Assembly: GCA_003538525.1 (NCBI GenBank) | Contig: DPRZ01000067.1 | Location: 1-6,050 of the forward strand | Length of the DNA stretch: 6,050 nucleotides | Reading direction: 5' to 3' | DNA from: Neisseriales bacterium | GTDB lineage: Bacteria > Pseudomonadota > Gammaproteobacteria > Burkholderiales > UBA11063 | Shown here: positions 4,544-6,050 of the stretch, piece by piece | Position numbering within the stretch: the first letter of the stretch is position 1 | Layout of the letters: each line of letters opens with the position of its first letter | Notes under the pieces: model-generated | What the model was told of the DNA's origin: nothing | Database searches by the model: none | Seen by the model: the letters and a program-made list of their open reading frames with translations, nothing else | Translations under genes and position numbers: made by a program

Positions 4544-5902
4544 ATGATAGTTAGAAATATCATGCGGCTGTTTCAGCTTGGTCTCACGCGAGATGAGCGC
4601 AAAGTCATTTTTATTGCTTCATTGGGGAGCATGTTAGACTTCTATGATTTTATTATTTTTGGTTTTCTCTCTATTTTTATTATTCAGAATGTTCTGCAAG
4701 ATCACCATGCGAGTGAATTGTCCTTTAGTTTGATTTTTACCATTTTTATAGTCGGTTATTTAGTTAATCCTATTGGCATGAAAATTTATAGTCTGTTGGC
4801 GAAGCGTTGTCACTTAGCGTGGAGCGTTTCGTTAATTAGTTTAATGTTGGTGTTAGCGAATCTTTATTTTGCATTGATTCCATCGGATAGTGGTTTTGCA
4901 TGGTTGCATGGCCTGTTCGCAATTGCATTGATTCGTGTGATGCAAGGCTTGGCAAGTGGCGCATTTATACAAATGGAACTCAATTATTTGAATGATAAAC
5001 TTGCGCATAAAATTGATCTAGCTTTGTTTGGAATTATGGCTGGGATTGAGTTAGGGCAATTGCTGGGGGTTTCGATTTATCGGTTGACCAATGTGTTATT
5101 TTCAGTGCAAGAAATGGAACAATTTGCGTGGCGGATACCGTTTATGATAGGGGTGGTGTTTACTTTAATTGCATACTTGATACGTTTGGCGGTAATTTTT
5201 AGCCTTAAATCTGTGCAACCAGTTAAGCGTCCTCAAATGTATTATCATATTTATACGAGGTTTCCATTACAAAGTAAGCTGGCAATAATAATTTCTGGTC
5301 TAACTGGTTCAACTGTTTTTATTTTCTTAATTTTTATACCCTATGGTATGTATTATCATCTGCATTATAGTTTGTATTTGATTAGTCATTATATTTTCAT
5401 GGCGAATTTATTGAGTTTGTTAATAAACTTTGGTTTAAATAAGTTGGTGAGATTTCATAATGTCGTGTTGATTACTTGGTTAGCAACAATGGCTTTGGTT
5501 CCGAGCATGTTATTTTGGGGTTGGGCATTTATAAATAAGCAATATGGTTTAGCGAGTATTTTGCCGATAGCTATTTTAGCGAGTCTTGTTTCGGGTTTAG
5601 TTCCGCGGCTACTTTATGGCTTATTTCCTGAAGTGAGCCGAACTTTAGGGGTCGCGTCATGTCATCGTGTGGGATTTATTTTCTTTGGTGGGGTGGCACC
5701 ACTAATTACAATTGCGTTAGGTAAGGTTGTCCACCACCTTTTTCCAATTAGTAACCATAACGTCTTATTTTCTAGTTCGGTAATTATTTACGTAATTTTT
5801 ATGGCATTATTAACGCTGTATGCGTTAGTTCAAATTAAGCGTTTAGTTGATTATAAGCTGCTGAGTAAATTAGATTATCAATCTAGAGGATTTAAGGTGT
5901 GA
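4544..5902 (+). CDS. MFS transporter, divergent member of the metabolite:H+ symporter (MHS) family
   Basis: This encodes a 452-residue inner-membrane protein with about 12 hydrophobic segments, near 21-48, 58-84, 91-112, 118-143, 158-185, 195-220, 244-268, 276-297, 304-328, 336-358, 370-394 and 407-430. MHS signatures (ProP/ShiA/KgtP-like) are clear. LDFYDFIIFG at 31-40 replaces the usual EWYDFxIYG, RVMQG at 131-135 is MFS motif B, WRIPFMIG at 196-203 precedes helix 6, and LFPEVSRTLGV with FFGGVAPLI (360-388) matches the helix 10-11 region. The loop 2-3 motif is degenerate: where the family has GHLGDRxGRK, this protein reads SLLAKRCHLA at 83-92, with Lys87 at the conserved Asp. Family members import carboxylates, betaine, proline or shikimate by proton symport; the substrate here is unknown. 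An in-frame TAG directly precedes the ATG at 4544, so the only alternative start is 4562, which has no ribosome binding site. GGA at 4537-4539 supports 4544. The gene probably forms an operon with the HAD phosphatase. Confidence 0.9.
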   Translation: MIVRNIMRLFQLGLTRDERKVIFIASLGSMLDFYDFIIFGFLSIFIIQNVLQDHHASELSFSLIFTIFIVGYLVNPIGMKIYSLLAKRCHLAWSVSLISLMLVLANLYFALIPSDSGFAWLHGLFAIALIRVMQGLASGAFIQMELNYLNDKLAHKIDLALFGIMAGIELGQLLGVSIYRLTNVLFSVQEMEQFAWRIPFMIGVVFTLIAYLIRLAVIFSLKSVQPVKRPQMYYHIYTRFPLQSKLAIIISGLTGSTVFIFLIFIPYGMYYHLHYSLYLISHYIFMANLLSLLINFGLNKLVRFHNVVLITWLATMALVPSMLFWGWAFINKQYGLASILPIAILASLVSGLVPRLLYGLFPEVSRTLGVASCHRVGFIFFGGVAPLITIALGKVVHHLFPISNHNVLFSSSVIIYVIFMALLTLYALVQIKRLVDYKLLSKLDYQSRGFKV

Positions 5903-5928
5903 GGTGGGTAAATATTCGCCTTTTTCTT
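5902..5928 (+). terminator. weak intrinsic terminator overlapping the transporter stop codon
   Basis: AGGTG at 5902-5906 pairs with CGCCT at 5917-5921 (five pairs, one G-U) around a 10-base AT-rich loop. TTTTCTT follows at once. The stem starts on the last base of the TGA stop. It has the right order of stem then T-tract for a Rho-independent terminator but is short, so efficiency is doubtful. Confidence 0.4.
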
Positions 5929-6002
5929 GGTTTGAATTAAATTTTTGGTGTTAACATATAAGCTATATCTTAAATTATTCATAAAACCACTAAAAGATAA
6001 TT

Positions 6003-6018
6003 TCAGGAGCGTTCCTGA
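6003..6018. repeat. 6-bp hairpin TCAGGA-GCGT-TCCTGA in the final intergenic stretch
   Basis: TCAGGA at 6003-6008 and TCCTGA at 6013-6018 are perfectly complementary around a GCGT tetraloop. The T-rich stretch after it (6028-6050) begins about 10 bases later, too far for a textbook terminator. No gene was found in 5903-6050. The element could be a backup terminator or part of the leader of a gene beyond the window. Confidence 0.3.
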
Positions 6019-6050
6019 TCGGATACGTTTCTTTTATATTAATCTTTTTT

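Noticed and set aside
5956..5968. ATATA-AGC-TATAT inverted repeat downstream of the transporter.
   Set aside because: The stem is all A/T with a three-base loop, which is expected by chance in this AT-rich stretch.
1..6050. CRISPR array, insertion sequence, tRNA/rRNA, toxin-antitoxin or defence cassette.
   Set aside because: No spaced direct repeats, transposase motifs, cloverleaf or rRNA segments, or recognisable toxin, nuclease or helicase genes were found on either strand.

Overview
This AT-rich window reads as chromosomal DNA of a Gram-negative proteobacterium. The evidence is two lipoproteins with classical lipoboxes, two further proteins with Sec signal peptides, a DinB-type DNA polymerase IV with a clamp-binding tail, and a transporter of the metabolite:proton symporter (MHS) branch of the MFS. 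A gammaproteobacterial or related lineage is my guess from the flavour of DinB and the transporter. I cannot place it more closely.

Layout: positions 110-718 (+) encode a lipoprotein of unrecognised family. It converges, 6 bases apart, on a run of four minus-strand genes. In their own direction of transcription these are dinB (3770 to 2697), a secreted NTF2-like/DUF4440-type protein (2597 to 2151), a lipoprotein with an Ig-like domain (2008 to 1256) and a small secreted protein (1012 to 725). The gaps between them are about 100-240 bases and contain candidate promoters, so they are probably separate transcription units. On the other side of dinB, a 65-base divergent gap leads to a HAD-superfamily phosphatase (3836-4492, +). 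After 51 bases comes a 12-helix MHS-like transporter (4544-5902, +), probably co-transcribed with the phosphatase. A weak intrinsic terminator overlaps the transporter stop codon. The final 148 bases hold no gene.

How the genes relate: the left two thirds is a cluster of envelope or exported proteins of unknown role, with a translesion polymerase gene beside it. I see no shared pathway. The phosphatase-transporter pair could handle a common metabolite, but nothing in the sequence shows the substrate.

The most distinctive feature is the dinB/HAD gap. An 18-bp near-palindrome there (3777-3794) forms two back-to-back extended -10 elements, and its leftward copy would start transcription at or next to the dinB ATG, which lacks a Shine-Dalgarno sequence. 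I found no CRISPR array, phage or IS element, tRNA or rRNA, or defence cassette, and no clear sign of an undescribed multi-gene system.
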